From Zavarzinia compransoris (lineage in GTDB: Bacteria; Pseudomonadota; Alphaproteobacteria; Zavarziniales; Zavarziniaceae): a stretch of DNA of 64,000 bases. Positions 63,522-64,000 of the stretch are shown piece by piece (the first letter of the stretch is position 1; every line of letters begins with the position of its first letter). Location of the stretch: contig NZ_QGLF01000004.1 in the NCBI RefSeq assembly GCF_003173055.1, positions 372,001-436,000 on the forward strand, given 5' to 3'. Made by a program: the position numbers and the translations under genes. The notes under the pieces are model-generated. The model was not told where the DNA came from, ran no database searches, and saw only the letters and a program-made list of their open reading frames with translations.

Positions 63522-64000
63522 TTATTCGGCCGCGGTCGCGTGGGCTTCGAGCGCGACCGAGTCATCCTCGGCCAGTTCCTCATCTTCCACCACGGCCGTT
63601 TCGCCGCCGTCCGCCGCCATTTCTACGCTCGCTGCATCGGCGTCTGCTTCCGCGGCGTCGATGGCGTCGGTCTCAACGCCGTTCGGCACATCGCGACCGG
63701 GCGTGCGCAGCGGCTCCGGAAGCCATCCGGACTTCGCCAACAGCGTCTGGGCCTGTTCGGCCATCTCGGCTTTCTTCAGGTGCTCGATGCGGTCGCCCGC
63801 GCGCGCACCTTTCGCCTCCCGCACGGCTGCGAGGATGCGGGCCTTGGTCACCCGACCGAAATAGGTGTCGATCGTCGGGGTCCAACCGGCTGCGACCATG
63901 TCGAGATCGACGGCCTGGGCGATCCGGTCCGCATGGGCCAGCGCGCGAGGCTTGCGATTGTACGCCTCATAGATCGCGTTGACCGACAGCGAGACGCAAT
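63522..64000 (-). CDS. ParB/RepB-like protein, 5' part beyond window
   Basis: The frame is open through the window edge; the ATG at 63899 is internal. The edge-proximal part reads AIYEAYNRKPRALAHADRIA then MVAAGWTPTIDTYFGRVTKA, as in the C-terminal half of ICE-borne ParB/RepB nuclease-like proteins; the last ~60 residues are very acidic (EDEELAEDDSV). A partial gene, ended by an intrinsic terminator. Confidence 0.75.
   Translation of the reverse strand, partial: CVSLSVNAIYEAYNRKPRALAHADRIAQAVDLDMVAAGWTPTIDTYFGRVTKARILAAVREAKGARAGDRIEHLKKAEMAEQAQTLLAKSGWLPEPLRTPGRDVPNGVETDAIDAAEADADAASVEMAADGGETAVVEDEELAEDDSVALEAHATAAE

Larger units (their letters stand above)
28337..64000. mobile_element. 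integrative and conjugative element in guaA, right end outside window
   Basis: Starts at the guaA stop with an integrase and contains a full trb mating-pair set (trbB-trbL), traG coupling protein, relaxase, TraF-type peptidase, lytic transglycosylase, ParA/ParB-like genes and the DUF736/DUF2840/DUF2285/DUF2493/DUF2274 genes typical of alphaproteobacterial Trb-type ICEs. Base composition and codon use are visibly less GC-extreme than the backbone. The attR copy of the guaA 3' end is not in the window. Confidence 0.9.

Overview
The window is high-GC alphaproteobacterial DNA. Gene content (an AapJQMP-type amino-acid ABC transporter, guaB-rsmB-guaA order, DUF1194, SPFH/NfeD pair) fits a Rhodospirillales- or Rhizobiales-like host, but I cannot name the species. 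It has two parts: chromosomal backbone from 1 to about 28.34 kb, and an integrative and conjugative element (ICE) from the guaA 3' end to the right edge, where it runs out of the window.

Backbone, 1-11.2 kb: a dense plus-strand operon-like run with the 3' part of an SrfC-type gene, a one-pass membrane protein with Sel1 repeats, a secreted von Willebrand A protein, an ABC ATPase, an FtsX-like permease, a secreted SUMF1/FGE-fold protein, two small lipoproteins and a secreted protein gene broken by an exact 10-bp duplication. The ATPase/permease/SUMF1/lipoprotein/vWA set resembles TagT-TagS-TagR-TagQ plus the periplasmic part of PpkA, the trans-envelope control module of some type VI secretion systems. 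Here it sits beside SrfC and no T6SS structural gene is visible.

Backbone, 11.2-28.3 kb: housekeeping genes, namely a Tat-type solute-binding protein, a class I glutamine amidotransferase, an SPFH/NfeD pair, a DUF1194 protein, an RlmI-like rRNA methyltransferase, an SDR oxidoreductase, a cystathionine beta-lyase-like enzyme with a TTG start, aapJQMP, guaB, an RsmB-like methyltransferase, a TPR protein and guaA.

ICE, 28.34-64 kb: a P4-type tyrosine integrase directly follows intact guaA, a familiar integration site. Cargo (30-39.5 kb) centres on nitric oxide and redox. One half is an nsrR/DUF6522/membrane-protein operon divergent from a group III truncated haemoglobin with an NsrR-like operator between them, then a DUF1971 gene. 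The other half is a plus-strand cluster of a MarR regulator with a cysteine-rich tail, a secreted protein, an AhpD-like protein, a redoxin, a second group III truncated haemoglobin and a LysR regulator. Between them lie an IS200-type element, an internally deleted glyA, a yggS-like gene and a frameshifted pdxY. Imperfect direct repeats bracket the segment 30.4-35.2 kb, and a tRNA 3'-end remnant lies just outside.

The conjugation backbone is on the minus strand: DUF2274, trbI, G, F, L, K, J, E, D, C, B, a CopG-like gene, traG, a MOBP-like relaxase, a lytic transglycosylase, DUF736, a TraF-type peptidase, DUF2840, a small partition partner, ParA and an HTH gene. After it come DUF6499/DUF2285 (frameshifted), a small DUF2285 gene, a divergent XRE regulator, a second DUF736, a membrane protein, an unrecognised plus-strand gene with a weak HNH-like segment, DUF2493, a Toprim protein and a ParB-like gene cut by the window edge. 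The attR end is not visible.
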